Positions 23,930 through 31,426 of a stretch of 31,426 nucleotides of DNA are shown piece by piece. Below the pieces are notes generated by a model. That model did not search any database. It was not told the DNA's origin and saw only the letters and a program-made list of their open reading frames with translations. This DNA is from DATKMS01 sp041497995. Lineage in GTDB: Bacteria > Desulfobacterota > Binatia > HRBIN30. Position 1 is the first letter of the stretch, and every line of letters begins with the position of its first letter. The stretch spans positions 1-31,426 of the forward strand of contig JBGQHM010000032.1 in assembly GCA_041497995.1 (NCBI GenBank). Direction: 5' to 3'. The translations under genes were made by a program, and so were the position numbers.

Positions 23930-24484
23930 AAGTCGCTAGGCTCCTTCAATGCTGTGATGCCCGGACGCTGGAATCGTTTCATCAAAGGCTTTGCGGCGGC
24001 CTTTGTATGCAGTCACTTCGCGGATCACTGCGCCAGCCGCGTTCGCAGGCTGGCAGCAAGGCAAACCCCTTCACGGCCGCGTTGGTCGACGTTACGGCGA
24101 GCGGATCAGCAACACACGGGCGGAGAATCCGACGAAGATGACCTTGCGCTTGGTCACGTCCGCATAGATCGCGGACTGATGTGTGAGATGCCCGCGCCAA
24201 CTCCGATCGATGGCCCGATCTTCCTACTGACCCGCCGCTTGCGGGTGTAAACGCTGCCCTTGCCGCTCTTGGAGAAACCTGCAGTACGTGACGGCATCCA
24301 ACGACCAAAGAACGTCGCTAGCCACCCGCACGCGAGGTCAGGCCCGTTGGAACCACTACCGCACGAAGGCGCAAAGGAGATTGTGAGCGCCGCGCCCCGC
24401 AGTGTGCGCGGCCCGCCGCATTACTCACACTCGAGGTTTCGGGACCGTTTGATTCAAACACCCACGAGAAAATGGAGGACGCCA
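23930..24484. other. Intergenic stretch with no supported gene
   Basis: This 555-nt gap separates the divergent hydrolase and methionine-rich protein genes and should contain both promoters. On the minus strand a short frame around 24105-24230 reads HLTHQSAIYADVTKRKVIF-like protein text and stops, without a usable start; it may be a decayed fragment. I see no clear promoter boxes. Confidence 0.45.
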
Positions 24485-24793
24485 ATGAGAACACACCGAG
24501 TCGCCACGTTCACCGCTATTGCCTTCTTGTCCCTCTCTCTCCTTGCCTCGGGCCTTTCCGCCGCGGGCATGGACGGCGTGATGATGAAGGACGGCAAGAT
24601 GATGATGATGAAGGATGGCAAGCCGACAGGGCCGATGGACCACGAGATGTCGATGTCTGACGGCACCAAGGTCATGGCCGACGGCATGGTCAAGATGAAG
24701 GACGGGAAAGAGATGCACATGAAGGACGGCATGATGATGATGATGGACGGGAAGATGATGGAAGGCAGTAAGGCAATGGAGATGCAAAAGTAG
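24485..24793 (+). CDS. Small exported methionine-rich protein
   Basis: The 102-residue protein starts at ATG 24485 with GGAG about 7 nt upstream. A signal peptide covers about the first 27 residues (TAIAFLSLSLLASGLSAAG). The mature ~75 residues contain 24 Met, no Cys, and repeated MKDGK/MxDGK units. Runs of four and five Met are encoded by tandem ATG triplets. Such sequences can bind Cu(I) through thioethers or act as sacrificial targets for hypochlorite and other oxidants. Similar repeats occur in small uncharacterised proteins of the DUF6799 kind. The genes downstream on the same strand encode a b561-like cytochrome and a sulfite-oxidase-fold enzyme, which suggests a methionine sulfoxide link. 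The function is inferred. Confidence 0.85.
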   Translation: MRTHRVATFTAIAFLSLSLLASGLSAAGMDGVMMKDGKMMMMKDGKPTGPMDHEMSMSDGTKVMADGMVKMKDGKEMHMKDGMMMMMDGKMMEGSKAMEMQK

Positions 24794-24902
24794 GAGAGGC
24801 CTTCCGCATCCTCGCTACGACGACGCATTTGTGCACTGGCGGTCAGCGGAGGCCAGCGTGACTCCGCCCCGCCAGCGCGCGCTCACAGAGCATGGTGACC
24901 GT

Positions 24903-25574
24903 ATGGAGACAGCTGATACTGATGGCAGGTGGAAGGGACGGCGCGCACAGCCCTTCCTGATCCGCCTCGCGCACTGGCTCAACGTACCGCTGCTTATCAT
25001 CATGGTGGGCAGCGGCCTCCAAATCCTATCCGCCTACCCGTCGCTCGGAGCGCGCGGCGCGCTCTACGGCTGGTATCCGTGGCAAGGCACGGCGCCACCG
25101 AAATGGCTGCGGTTCGGCGGCTGGCTCGCCGGTGGCCGTCATTGGCACTTCGCACTTGGCTGGTTCCTGGTGGCGAACGGCGTCATCTACCTGGCGGACA
25201 TGCTGGCCCAAGGTGAGTGGCGGCGGCGCGTGTTCCTGCCACAGCGCGATGCCAAGAACGCGGCGCTCATGATGCTCTACTACCTGCGTCTGCGCAGGAC
25301 GCCACCATCGATCGACTTCTACAACGGTCTTCAACGGCAGGCGTACAGCGCCGTCATCCTGGTCGCGGTGGTCGAAGTCCTGTCGGGGCTGGCAATCTAC
25401 AAGCCGGTGCAACTGTGGTGGATCGGGGTTCTGTTTGGCGGCTACGACGGCGCGCGTGCCGTCCATCTGCTCGGGCTCGTGGCGCTCGGCTTATTCACAG
25501 CAGTTCACCTCGTCATGGTGGCCCTGCACCCGCGCGCCATCGTCGAGATGTTCACCGGAGGAAAACGTGCCTAG
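24903..25574 (+). CDS. Cytochrome b561-like membrane subunit (heme b)
   Basis: From ATG 24903 the protein has 223 residues and four main membrane helices. Candidate heme ligands are H24 (RLAHWLN), H80/H82 (RHWHFALGW), H188 (AVHLLGL), H202 (AVHLVM) and H209. This fits the hydrogenase/formate-dehydrogenase-type cytochrome b561 family (PF01292), which passes electrons between quinones and a periplasmic enzyme. An in-frame GTG at 24831 would add 24 residues that look non-coding. The stop overlaps the GTG of the next gene by 8 nt, so the two are coupled. It is not an MsrQ/ferric-reductase type protein, by its length and His pattern. Confidence 0.88.
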   Translation: METADTDGRWKGRRAQPFLIRLAHWLNVPLLIIMVGSGLQILSAYPSLGARGALYGWYPWQGTAPPKWLRFGGWLAGGRHWHFALGWFLVANGVIYLADMLAQGEWRRRVFLPQRDAKNAALMMLYYLRLRRTPPSIDFYNGLQRQAYSAVILVAVVEVLSGLAIYKPVQLWWIGVLFGGYDGARAVHLLGLVALGLFTAVHLVMVALHPRAIVEMFTGGKRA

Positions 25575-26340
25575 CGGATCGCCTAGCAGCCAGTCGGACT
25601 TGGAAGCCCACAGCGACCAACGGGAGCGGGCCATAGAACGGACGCCGGCCGCAGGCCTGACACGCCGGCGGTTGCTGGCGACAGTCGCCGCGAGCTCCGT
25701 GCTCGCGGCTTGTGAGCGGGTGGCGGTCAGCTCCCGATTCCTCGCTGGAATGGGCCGTTGGAACGAACGGGTCGATCGCTTCCTCTTCGCGCCGGAGCGG
25801 CTGGCACCCGAGCTCGCCCTCGCGGATGCGACGCCCGCAACCGCCTTTCCGAGCTACTTCATCTCCGACAGCATGCCATTCGCACCCGCCGACTGGGTGT
25901 TGAAGGTTGGTGGGCTCGTTGCTCGCCCTGCGACGTTCTCGCTGAACCAGCTCCAGCGCATGACGCGCACGGAAACGCGTGTACGGCACCACTGCGTTGA
26001 GGGGTGGTCGGCGGTCGCTGCATGGCACGGTGTACGGCTTCGGGAGATCGCGGAGGCAGTCGGTGCGGACCCCCGAGCACGCTACGTCGAGTTTCGATCA
26101 TTCGACGCCGGCTATTGGTCTTCATGGGACCGCGACAGCGCGCTGCACAAGCAGACCATTCTCGCCTACGGCATGAACGGCGAGCCGCTCGGCCCAGATC
26201 ACGGCGCGCCGCTGCGCCTCTACTCCGGCGTGAAGCTCGGCTACAAAATGGTGAAGTACCTCACCGAGGTCAACTTCCTCCCAGAGCGCAGCGGCGGATA
26301 CTGGGAGGATCAAGGCTACGAATGGTTCGGGGGCGTGTAG
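25567..26340 (+). CDS. Tat-exported sulfite-oxidase-fold molybdopterin oxidoreductase
   Basis: The start is GTG 25567, with GGAGG 5 nt upstream, giving 257 residues. A twin-arginine signal TRRRLLATVAASSVLAAC (32-49) ends in a lipobox-like LAAC, so it may be a lipoprotein. The SUOX-fold molybdopterin domain has C143 in RHHCVEGWSAVAAW, the Cys that ligates molybdenum, and FRSFDAGYWSSWD plus HGAPLRLYSGVKLGYK farther on. MsrP, the periplasmic methionine sulfoxide reductase, has the same fold and a similar RCVEAWS motif. The substrate here may be methionine sulfoxide, sulfite or another oxide. It overlaps the cytochrome gene by 8 nt, which should supply its electrons. Gene context favours a periplasmic reductase. 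Confidence 0.88.
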   Translation: MPSGSPSSQSDLEAHSDQRERAIERTPAAGLTRRRLLATVAASSVLAACERVAVSSRFLAGMGRWNERVDRFLFAPERLAPELALADATPATAFPSYFISDSMPFAPADWVLKVGGLVARPATFSLNQLQRMTRTETRVRHHCVEGWSAVAAWHGVRLREIAEAVGADPRARYVEFRSFDAGYWSSWDRDSALHKQTILAYGMNGEPLGPDHGAPLRLYSGVKLGYKMVKYLTEVNFLPERSGGYWEDQGYEWFGGV

Positions 26341-26430
26341 CGTGCATCATGGCTTCTCGGGGCTCATCGAGACCTTCGGTCGTGCCCGTGAGGCCCTTCG
26401 GCGCCGTGATTCACTGCCGCGGAAGCGCAG

Positions 26431-26787
26431 TTGGGGGCTGCGCAGACACGGCTCGGCGAGTTGGATGCCGATCAGGACGAGGCGGTCGACGCGTTGGCGC
26501 GCGCGTTGGTCGGCGACGGGCAGCCGTTCGCCAACCCGTTCGGTGCCTTCGGCCCCCTGCCGCCTCGCAAGCTCATGGCGCAACCGGTTGCCGACGAAGT
26601 CAAGGCGATCCATCAACTGGTCACTGCCGCCCAACGTGGCAAGGGCGTCAGCAAGCCCACCTTGCGAGCGGCGCAAACGGCCGAGAAGGCCGCGCGGGCT
26701 GTCGAGCAGCAACTCGCGCAGATCGAGAAGCTGCAAGAATCAATTCGTGAGGCGCGCCACACGCGTGATGCGGTTGCCCAGGGCTGA
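26431..26787 (+). CDS. Hypothetical Ala/Gln-rich helical protein, possibly frameshifted at 5' end
   Basis: This frame has strong GC-rich third positions and protein-like text: DADQDEAVDALARALVGDG, then NPFGAFGPLPPRKLM, then long helices (about 60-118) such as KAARAVEQQLAQIEKLQ. The first possible start is TTG 26431, without a ribosome site; the frame is open back to 26410. A different frame, from GTG 26342 just after the molybdoenzyme stop, reads GFSGLIETFGRAREALRRRD and would join smoothly at about 26405-26412 with one base shift. A single gene of about 148 residues is therefore likely, with an indel or error near 26408. I do not recognise the family. Confidence 0.55.
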   Translation: MGAAQTRLGELDADQDEAVDALARALVGDGQPFANPFGAFGPLPPRKLMAQPVADEVKAIHQLVTAAQRGKGVSKPTLRAAQTAEKAARAVEQQLAQIEKLQESIREARHTRDAVAQG

Positions 26788-26849
26788 GCTGCAGATCCTG
26801 CTCGATCATCCGCTTGCTTTGGTGCAGCACGAAGCCTAGGAGCACCGTC

Positions 26850-27620
26850 ATGGCACGGTCAGAAGGCCGACTGTGGTCTACTCCGGCGCTTGGTGTATGG
26901 CCCGGCTGCTTACTGATCTGCTTGTGTGTCGCCAGCGCACAGGGCGGCACATCGAGTACCGCCGACAGGGCGTTCCCTTCCTCTCCGCATGCCGTGTGTG
27001 TCGGCGACTGCACCAACGACGACTCCGTCACCGTCGACGAGCTCATCACGATGGTCAGCATCGCCTTGGGTAATACCGGGGTCTGCAGTGCCGGCGATGC
27101 CAACCTCGACGGCGGCATCACGATCGACGAAATCGTCACCGCGGTGAACAACGCCCTCAGCGGCTGCGGGGCAGAGCCACCACCAACGCCCAGCCTCACA
27201 CCCACCGCAACCCCGACGCCTGGCCTTCCTGACGTCTCCGGTTCCTGGCGGGAAGATCAGTACGTTTTGATTTCGTCTGAGTGCGACGGCGACTTCACGG
27301 CCTTCGTTGTTGACGCGGTGCAGCAACCACCAGTGTGCGACTATCGCATCTCTCAGAATGGCGCGAGCATCACGGCGGTCGACTGCAACGCCAATTCCGT
27401 GAGCGGAACGGTGGACGAAACCGCGACCATTCGCTTGAGTCAACCTGAGGAAACGGACACCGAAGAGGGGTGCACGATCGCGGAATCGGTCGACGCGTCG
27501 ATTGACGCAAGTCACTCTCCCACCGTCGCAGTCGGGACGCTCCGGTTCAGGTTCTCCGGCGCCTGCGCGCCATTGTTCAACTGCACGATCGTCATTCAAA
27601 GTCGCTGGATCAAGCTGTGA
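26850..27620 (+). CDS. Secreted protein with dockerin-like calcium repeats
   Basis: From ATG 26850 (AGGAG 7 nt upstream) the protein has 256 residues. A signal peptide ends near VASA|QGG (about 31). Two dockerin/EF-hand-like calcium repeats follow: GDCTNDDSVTVDELITMV and GDANLDGGITIDEIVTAV, each ending in an ALG/ALSG turn, with Cys flanking them. A Pro/Thr linker (PTPSLTPTATPTPG) leads to a ~120-residue beta-rich domain starting VSGSWREDQY, with paired Cys. I know such repeat-plus-linker proteins mainly from environmental MAGs. No cellulosomal partner is visible; the repeats may simply stabilise an extracellular protein. The preceding gene ends 62 nt upstream. Confidence 0.82.
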   Translation: MARSEGRLWSTPALGVWPGCLLICLCVASAQGGTSSTADRAFPSSPHAVCVGDCTNDDSVTVDELITMVSIALGNTGVCSAGDANLDGGITIDEIVTAVNNALSGCGAEPPPTPSLTPTATPTPGLPDVSGSWREDQYVLISSECDGDFTAFVVDAVQQPPVCDYRISQNGASITAVDCNANSVSGTVDETATIRLSQPEETDTEEGCTIAESVDASIDASHSPTVAVGTLRFRFSGACAPLFNCTIVIQSRWIKL

Positions 27621-27915
27621 CGCTGTTGCAGTAAGGAGCGCCGCCGACAAGCCCGGTCGTCTCGAAAGGCCCGACGGCATCGTTGAGATTGCCAACTGAC
27701 GCCGTAAGTAGCATCCTCCGCGGCAGCGCGGTAAGCGGTGGAGAGGACGCAAGGCTCGACGAGCCGAAGGCACCTGATGTTCTGCACCCAGTTGGCGGGA
27801 CCATGGCCGTTGCCTACCCCCACGCGAGGTGTCGCCCGGCACCATTGTGCAGCGCCCAAAGACCCGTTTGATGACGTGCGACGCACCGGCATCATGAAGC
27901 CGTCACGCAATGGCC
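27621..27915. other. Intergenic stretch between convergent genes, no supported gene
   Basis: This 295-nt gap separates the dockerin-like gene and the GT9 gene. A 64-codon minus-strand frame (27610-27804) exists, but I see no ribosome site or known motif. There is no T-run terminator. Confidence 0.45.
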
Positions 27916-29019
27916 TCAGTTCGTTAGGGCCGCCGGGACCGTGTCTGTCCACGCAGGATGGGTCACCACAGCTGCGACCACCTCGGCCGCCGTTGGCCGC
28001 ACCAAGACCCGATCCAGCGGCGCGCGCGGCGCATAGACGAGCGACGCATCGCTCTGCAGGACAGCGATCGTTGGCACACCGAACGCTGCCGCCAGGTGCA
28101 TCGGCCCGGAGTCCGCGGTGACCATCAGCCGTGCCGAGCCCCACAACGCGGCAAAGAGTCGGAGCGGCTGCGGCGGGAGCACGCGCACACTGGGCGGCAA
28201 CTCGCGCCGGTACTGGCGCTCGCTCTGCGCTTCCTCCGGACCGAGAAACATCATTACGCGTGCGCCCAAGGTCCCCAACGATCGCGCCAGCTCGATCCAC
28301 CGTGCCGCCGGCCACCGCTTACCCTGATGACCGCCGACGAACACCGCGATGAACGGCAACGCAACCGCTCCGGCGGCCAGTTCCAAGCGCGCGAGCAAGG
28401 CCAGGGCGGCGGTCTGCTCTTCGACGCTGACTGCGTACACGGGGTGGTCAGGACAACTCACTCCAAGCAGACGCGCGAACTCCGGCGGCGTGTCGTATGC
28501 ATGCGCGGTATGCACCTCTGGCAGACGCACGTTGAGGAAGCGATCCGCCTTCCCACCGCACCCGATGCGATAGCGTGCGCCGGTCAGATAGGTATAGAGC
28601 CCGCCTGAAAAGGAGCCCATTCCTGCTTCGACCGCGACGTCGTAGTGCACCCGCCGCAGGCGCGCGAACAATGCTGCGAACCGCCACGGCTGGGTGACGA
28701 ACCGGCGGGAGACGATGTGCACCGTGTCCACAGGGAGGTGGGCAAGAAGTGCGGCCGTCGTGTCGCCAGCCAAGTAGTCCAATCGAGCGCCCGGAAAGCG
28801 CTGGCGGAGGGCGAGAGTCAGCGGCGCCGCAATCAACATGTTGCCGATGCGGAAGTTCGGGCGCACGATCAAGACACGTCGAACGTCGCGCACAGCATCG
28901 ATGGAGATATTGGGCGGCGTGGAAAGCACGGTGTCGAGCACGCGACCGAGCAGGCGCTTGCCCCGGTGGCCCAAGGCGTTGCCCACACGCTGGGCTAGTG
29001 GGTGGTGCGCGAGGGACAT
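27916..29019 (-). CDS. Glycosyltransferase family 9 (heptosyltransferase-like)
   Basis: The 367-residue protein has a two-domain GT-B fold. The first domain starts VRRVLIVRPNFRIGNMLIAAPLTLALR, the GT9 N-terminal pattern. The second contains FIAVFVGGHQGKRWPAARWIELA and TADSGPMHLAAAFGVPTIAV, which holds the conserved DSGPMHLA loop that binds the sugar nucleotide. GT9 enzymes add heptose or other sugars to the lipopolysaccharide core on the cytoplasmic face. I start at ATG 29019; a TTG immediately before it adds one codon. It follows the GT39-type gene by 60 nt on the same strand and probably shares its transcript. The acceptor and donor sugars are unknown. Confidence 0.92.
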   Translation of the reverse strand: MSLAHHPLAQRVGNALGHRGKRLLGRVLDTVLSTPPNISIDAVRDVRRVLIVRPNFRIGNMLIAAPLTLALRQRFPGARLDYLAGDTTAALLAHLPVDTVHIVSRRFVTQPWRFAALFARLRRVHYDVAVEAGMGSFSGGLYTYLTGARYRIGCGGKADRFLNVRLPEVHTAHAYDTPPEFARLLGVSCPDHPVYAVSVEEQTAALALLARLELAAGAVALPFIAVFVGGHQGKRWPAARWIELARSLGTLGARVMMFLGPEEAQSERQYRRELPPSVRVLPPQPLRLFAALWGSARLMVTADSGPMHLAAAFGVPTIAVLQSDASLVYAPRAPLDRVLVRPTAAEVVAAVVTHPAWTDTVPAALTN

Positions 29020-29079
29020 CAAGCGGAGTGCCCTCCCCGGAATGCAAGGCGGCCAGCACGTGCCACGGATGGGATCAGA

Positions 29080-30780
29080 TCAGTTGAAATTGACCACCAC
29101 CACTTTCTTGCCGTGAGCCGCAATTTGCCGCGGCGCAGGCTGCAAGCGCGTTTTCAGCGCATCGAGTTCCACCCGGTCGATGACCAGGAAGATGTGGCGC
29201 GGCGATTTCCAGGCCTGTAGCAGTGTCTCGTCGCCGGCCCAGAAAAATTCGTGCTGGTCTCCCTGGAGGCTGCCGAGCGTCAACTCGCCAGGCCCGCCGA
29301 TCAAAACCACCCGGCGTCGCGCATAGAAGTTAATCCCCAGCACGTACTGCCGGTAGTGGACTACTAGATCCTGTGGTTGCGCGAGGCGGCCTATGGTCAT
29401 GCCCATGCTGCGGTACTGCGTCGCGACGCGACGAGCCGTGAACGCGACGCCTTGCAACACCAGAACGCCCATGAGCAGAATCCCAAACGCGCTCTGCAGC
29501 TTCCGACGACGGACGGCGAGCAACGCGCTCACCGCCGTCAGCGCCAAAACGACGGCAGTCGCATAAATGGACGGGACGACCTGTCTCACCGCTGGATCGT
29601 CCACCACCGCCGGGGCGATCACCGCCCCAATGAGTGCAGTGCCGGCGAGGACCAGCATGGCGATGCTGCCACGAACCAGAATCAGCGTGTCGTTGTGGTC
29701 GATGACCGATCGAAAGAAGCGCGCCAGCAGAATCGCCACCGGACAGAACATCGGCAAGATATAGGTGCCGAGCTTCGATCCGGAGAGACTGAAGAAACCA
29801 AAGACGACGCCGCTCCAGATGACGCAATAGAGCACGGCGGGTGACAGCCGCAAACGCGCTGCTCGTCGAAAGAACCGCGCTGTTGCGCGCGGCGCCAATA
29901 GGACAAACGCCGACCAAGGCAGGAAGCCCCCTACGACGATGGGCACAAAAAACCAGAGCGGTTGCTGGTGCTCATGCGGCCGCAGGAAGCGATCGAAGTG
30001 CTGCTCGATGACGAAGAAATTCAGAAACTCCGGATTGCGCGCGCTGACCACAATGAACCACGGCAACGCGATCGCAACGAATGCCAGCACGCCGAGCCGT
30101 GAGCATATCCGACGCAGCGCGCCGAAGTCGCGCTGGAGTACGACGAACAGAATGACGATCGCGCCCGTCAGCAGCAACGCCACCGGCCCCTTGGTCAATA
30201 CCGCCAACGCCGTCGCAGCGTATGCCAGCACCGTGAACAGCTGCCGGCGCACGCCGGTGTACGCCAGCCACACGCATCCAAGCGCCACCGTCATCAGCGC
30301 GCTCACCGGCATGTCCAGCACCACGATTTGACTCAACCCGAAATAGAGTGGCGCGGCCGCCAAAAGTGCTGCCGCCGCGTACCCGGTCCAGGCGTCGAAC
30401 ATCGTGCGCCCGAGCACATAGGCCATCCCGATACCGACCAGGCCGAAGAGCGCTGGCCAGAGGCGCGCTGTCCACTCGTGGATCCCGAACGCTTCGAAGC
30501 TGATCGCCGTCAACCAGTAGGCCAGCGGCGGCTTTTCGAAGTACTTGACGTAGTTGAGATGGGGTGTGACCCAGTCCCCCAGCTCGATCATTTCGCGCGG
30601 GATCTCCGCATAGCGCGGCTCGTCCGGTTCAGCGAGAGCATACAGCCCGATGGTGCCGAAGTAGGTCGCACCAATGACCAGCACGAACGCCAAGACCCAC
30701 GCGCGCGAGACGCGCGAGGGTGCCGCTGCACACACGGGTACGCCACTGTATACGTGCACAGCACGATCAAGCGCGGGCAT
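29080..30780 (-). CDS. Polytopic ArnT/GT39-family glycosyltransferase
   Basis: From ATG 30780 the protein has 566 residues and about 11-12 membrane helices. The first periplasmic loop contains EPDEPRYAEIPREM (51-64), the acidic motif typical of ArnT and PMT-type enzymes. FEKPPLAYW and VLTKGPVALLL are also family features. Such enzymes take a sugar from an undecaprenyl phosphate carrier and attach it to lipid A, another glycolipid or protein. The C-terminal ~90 residues are a soluble domain (about 475-566). The frame extends another 131 codons upstream, but those codons lie opposite a decayed plus-strand gene and look non-coding. The ribosome site is weak. The GT9 gene downstream supports a role in envelope glycan assembly. 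Confidence 0.9.
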   Translation of the reverse strand: MPALDRAVHVYSGVPVCAAAPSRVSRAWVLAFVLVIGATYFGTIGLYALAEPDEPRYAEIPREMIELGDWVTPHLNYVKYFEKPPLAYWLTAISFEAFGIHEWTARLWPALFGLVGIGMAYVLGRTMFDAWTGYAAAALLAAAPLYFGLSQIVVLDMPVSALMTVALGCVWLAYTGVRRQLFTVLAYAATALAVLTKGPVALLLTGAIVILFVVLQRDFGALRRICSRLGVLAFVAIALPWFIVVSARNPEFLNFFVIEQHFDRFLRPHEHQQPLWFFVPIVVGGFLPWSAFVLLAPRATARFFRRAARLRLSPAVLYCVIWSGVVFGFFSLSGSKLGTYILPMFCPVAILLARFFRSVIDHNDTLILVRGSIAMLVLAGTALIGAVIAPAVVDDPAVRQVVPSIYATAVVLALTAVSALLAVRRRKLQSAFGILLMGVLVLQGVAFTARRVATQYRSMGMTIGRLAQPQDLVVHYRQYVLGINFYARRRVVLIGGPGELTLGSLQGDQHEFFWAGDETLLQAWKSPRHIFLVIDRVELDALKTRLQPAPRQIAAHGKKVVVVNFN

Positions 30781-30883
30781 CCACACACGGATACCACGGC
30801 CGCTCGTGCATCCGAATAGCCCTACTGGTCGAGCCAACCGCACCGACGTGGGCGCACAGGACCCGCTACGCTCAAGGGGGGGG

Positions 30884-31191
30884 ATTTCCTGCACGGTCTC
30901 AGTGACGCTGAGCCAGAACGGCACAGCCGTGACTGGAACACTGAACGTCCGCGGGTTCGCCTGCCTCTCATCGCTCAGCTTTTCGGGCACGCTGAGTGGG
31001 TCGTTCACGGGGGCGAGCACCATACCAATTTCGGCGACCGTCAGCGGCAACCAGCTGAGCGGGACTTTCGAGATCACTGCGTCGCCGTGCGCCAGTGGCT
31101 CGGCGTGTTCACGCTGACGAAGATCGCTCCCGCGGCGACGGACGGCGGCGCCAGCGCCGACTGCGATGCCCACCCAGAGTGTTCTGGGTGA
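30884..31191 (+). pseudogene. Decayed beta-rich secreted-protein fragment
   Basis: The frame reads CTVSVTLSQNGTAVTGTLNV, SFSGTLSGSFTG and VSGNQLSGTFEITASPC, a pattern of repeated SGT strands common in secreted beta-sandwich proteins. It stops at 31118, but shifting one base at about 31100 gives GVFTLTKIAPAATDGG and a stop at 31191, which looks like the true C-terminus. The N-terminal part is missing: upstream (30781-30883) I see no signal peptide, and an eight-G run at 30876-30883 sits exactly where protein-like text begins. The gene is therefore truncated and frameshifted. The region 31192-31370 holds further short protein-like stretches but no gene I can support. Confidence 0.55.
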
Positions 31192-31370
31192 TCCTCGAGC
31201 TTATTGCTCCTGGCAGGACTTGGCGCCCTGGGGCTGTGGTGGTTCGTTCCTGTCGGGTCGTCACCGGGTGGCACATCACCCTGGGCTACCAGGTGTAGGT
31301 TGTATCACCGGCGTCGCCTCGGAGATGGGTACAGGGCAGACCTGTGTGCTGGCATCACAAACTGTCACCC

Positions 31371-31403
31371 CCAGTGGGAAGTTGAGCCCACTGGCGATTT
31401 TTT
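31371..31403 (+). terminator. Rho-independent terminator
   Basis: A perfect 8-bp stem, CCAGTGGG (31371-31378) with CCCACTGG (31387-31394), encloses an 8-nt loop and is followed after three bases by six T (31398-31403). It would end plus-strand transcription coming from the decayed gene region. No T-run lies on the opposite side, so it acts in one direction. Confidence 0.7.
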
Positions 31404-31426
31404 GTGGTGGAGAAGGATGGCCGTCC

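Noticed and set aside
24105..24230. Minus-strand fragment with HLTHQSAIYADVTKRKVIF-like text
   Set aside because: It is bounded by a stop upstream, has no start codon with a ribosome site, and I cannot tie it to a family.
27610..27804. 64-codon minus-strand open frame between convergent genes
   Set aside because: No ribosome site, no recognisable motif and composition compatible with chance.
30781..31173. N-terminal extension of the GT39-type gene by 131 codons
   Set aside because: The extension has no membrane helix or family feature and lies opposite protein-like plus-strand text; family members begin close to the chosen ATG.
31290..31426. Open plus-strand frame running off the right edge (CITGVASEMGTGQTCVLAS-like text)
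   Set aside because: It has no start and runs straight through a strong rho-independent terminator, so it is unlikely to be translated; it may be another decayed piece.

Overview
The window is about 31 kb of GC-rich DNA with the gene content of a free-living Gram-negative bacterium. It carries a complete rod-shape operon (mreB-mreC-mreD-mrdA-rodA), a periplasmic L,D-transpeptidase, a Tat-exported molybdoenzyme, a heptosyltransferase-like GT9 enzyme and a membrane GT39-type glycosyltransferase. A secreted protein with dockerin-like calcium loops and a Thr/Pro linker, together with several families of dispersed palindromic repeats, resembles uncultured soil lineages of the deltaproteobacterial or Binatota type. 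That placement is inference only; no rRNA or tRNA gene is visible. Strong AGGAG-like ribosome-binding sites decide several starts.

Layout, left to right. At 1-4700, on the minus strand, a probable operon runs nitrilase-like amidase, NH3-type NAD synthetase (TGA|ATG junction), MscS-family channel with a cyclic-nucleotide-binding domain, and a KefB-type antiporter cut by the window edge. The first two look like a split glutamine-dependent NAD synthetase. At 5020-7395, also on the minus strand, are an unnamed protein with an HExxE motif, a possible remnant of a BTAD-type regulator and an orphan ParB. At 7598-9520 an L,D-transpeptidase converges with an anchored coiled-coil protein. At 9751-15098 lies the elongasome operon.

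The block 15304-21963 is a defence locus: a beta-class DNA methyltransferase gene (mod), a MNT nucleotidyltransferase plus HEPN pair, and a type III-like restriction/helicase gene (res) broken by a frameshift. The four genes are tightly packed or overlapping. The methyltransferase contains two unrelated dispersed repeats read in frame, and a third palindromic repeat lies just upstream of it. It is followed by a LOG-family protein and a convergent alpha/beta hydrolase.

At 24485-26340 a small exported protein that is about one third methionine precedes a cytochrome b561-like membrane protein and a Tat-exported sulfite-oxidase-fold molybdoenzyme. By analogy with the known MrpX/MsrPQ methionine-sulfoxide system, this could be an oxidant-scavenging and methionine-repair unit built with a different heme subunit. 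It is the most interesting candidate system here. The rest holds an Ala-rich helical protein that may be frameshifted, the dockerin-like secreted protein, the two glycosyltransferases on the minus strand, and at the right edge a decayed beta-rich secreted-protein fragment followed by a good rho-independent terminator.
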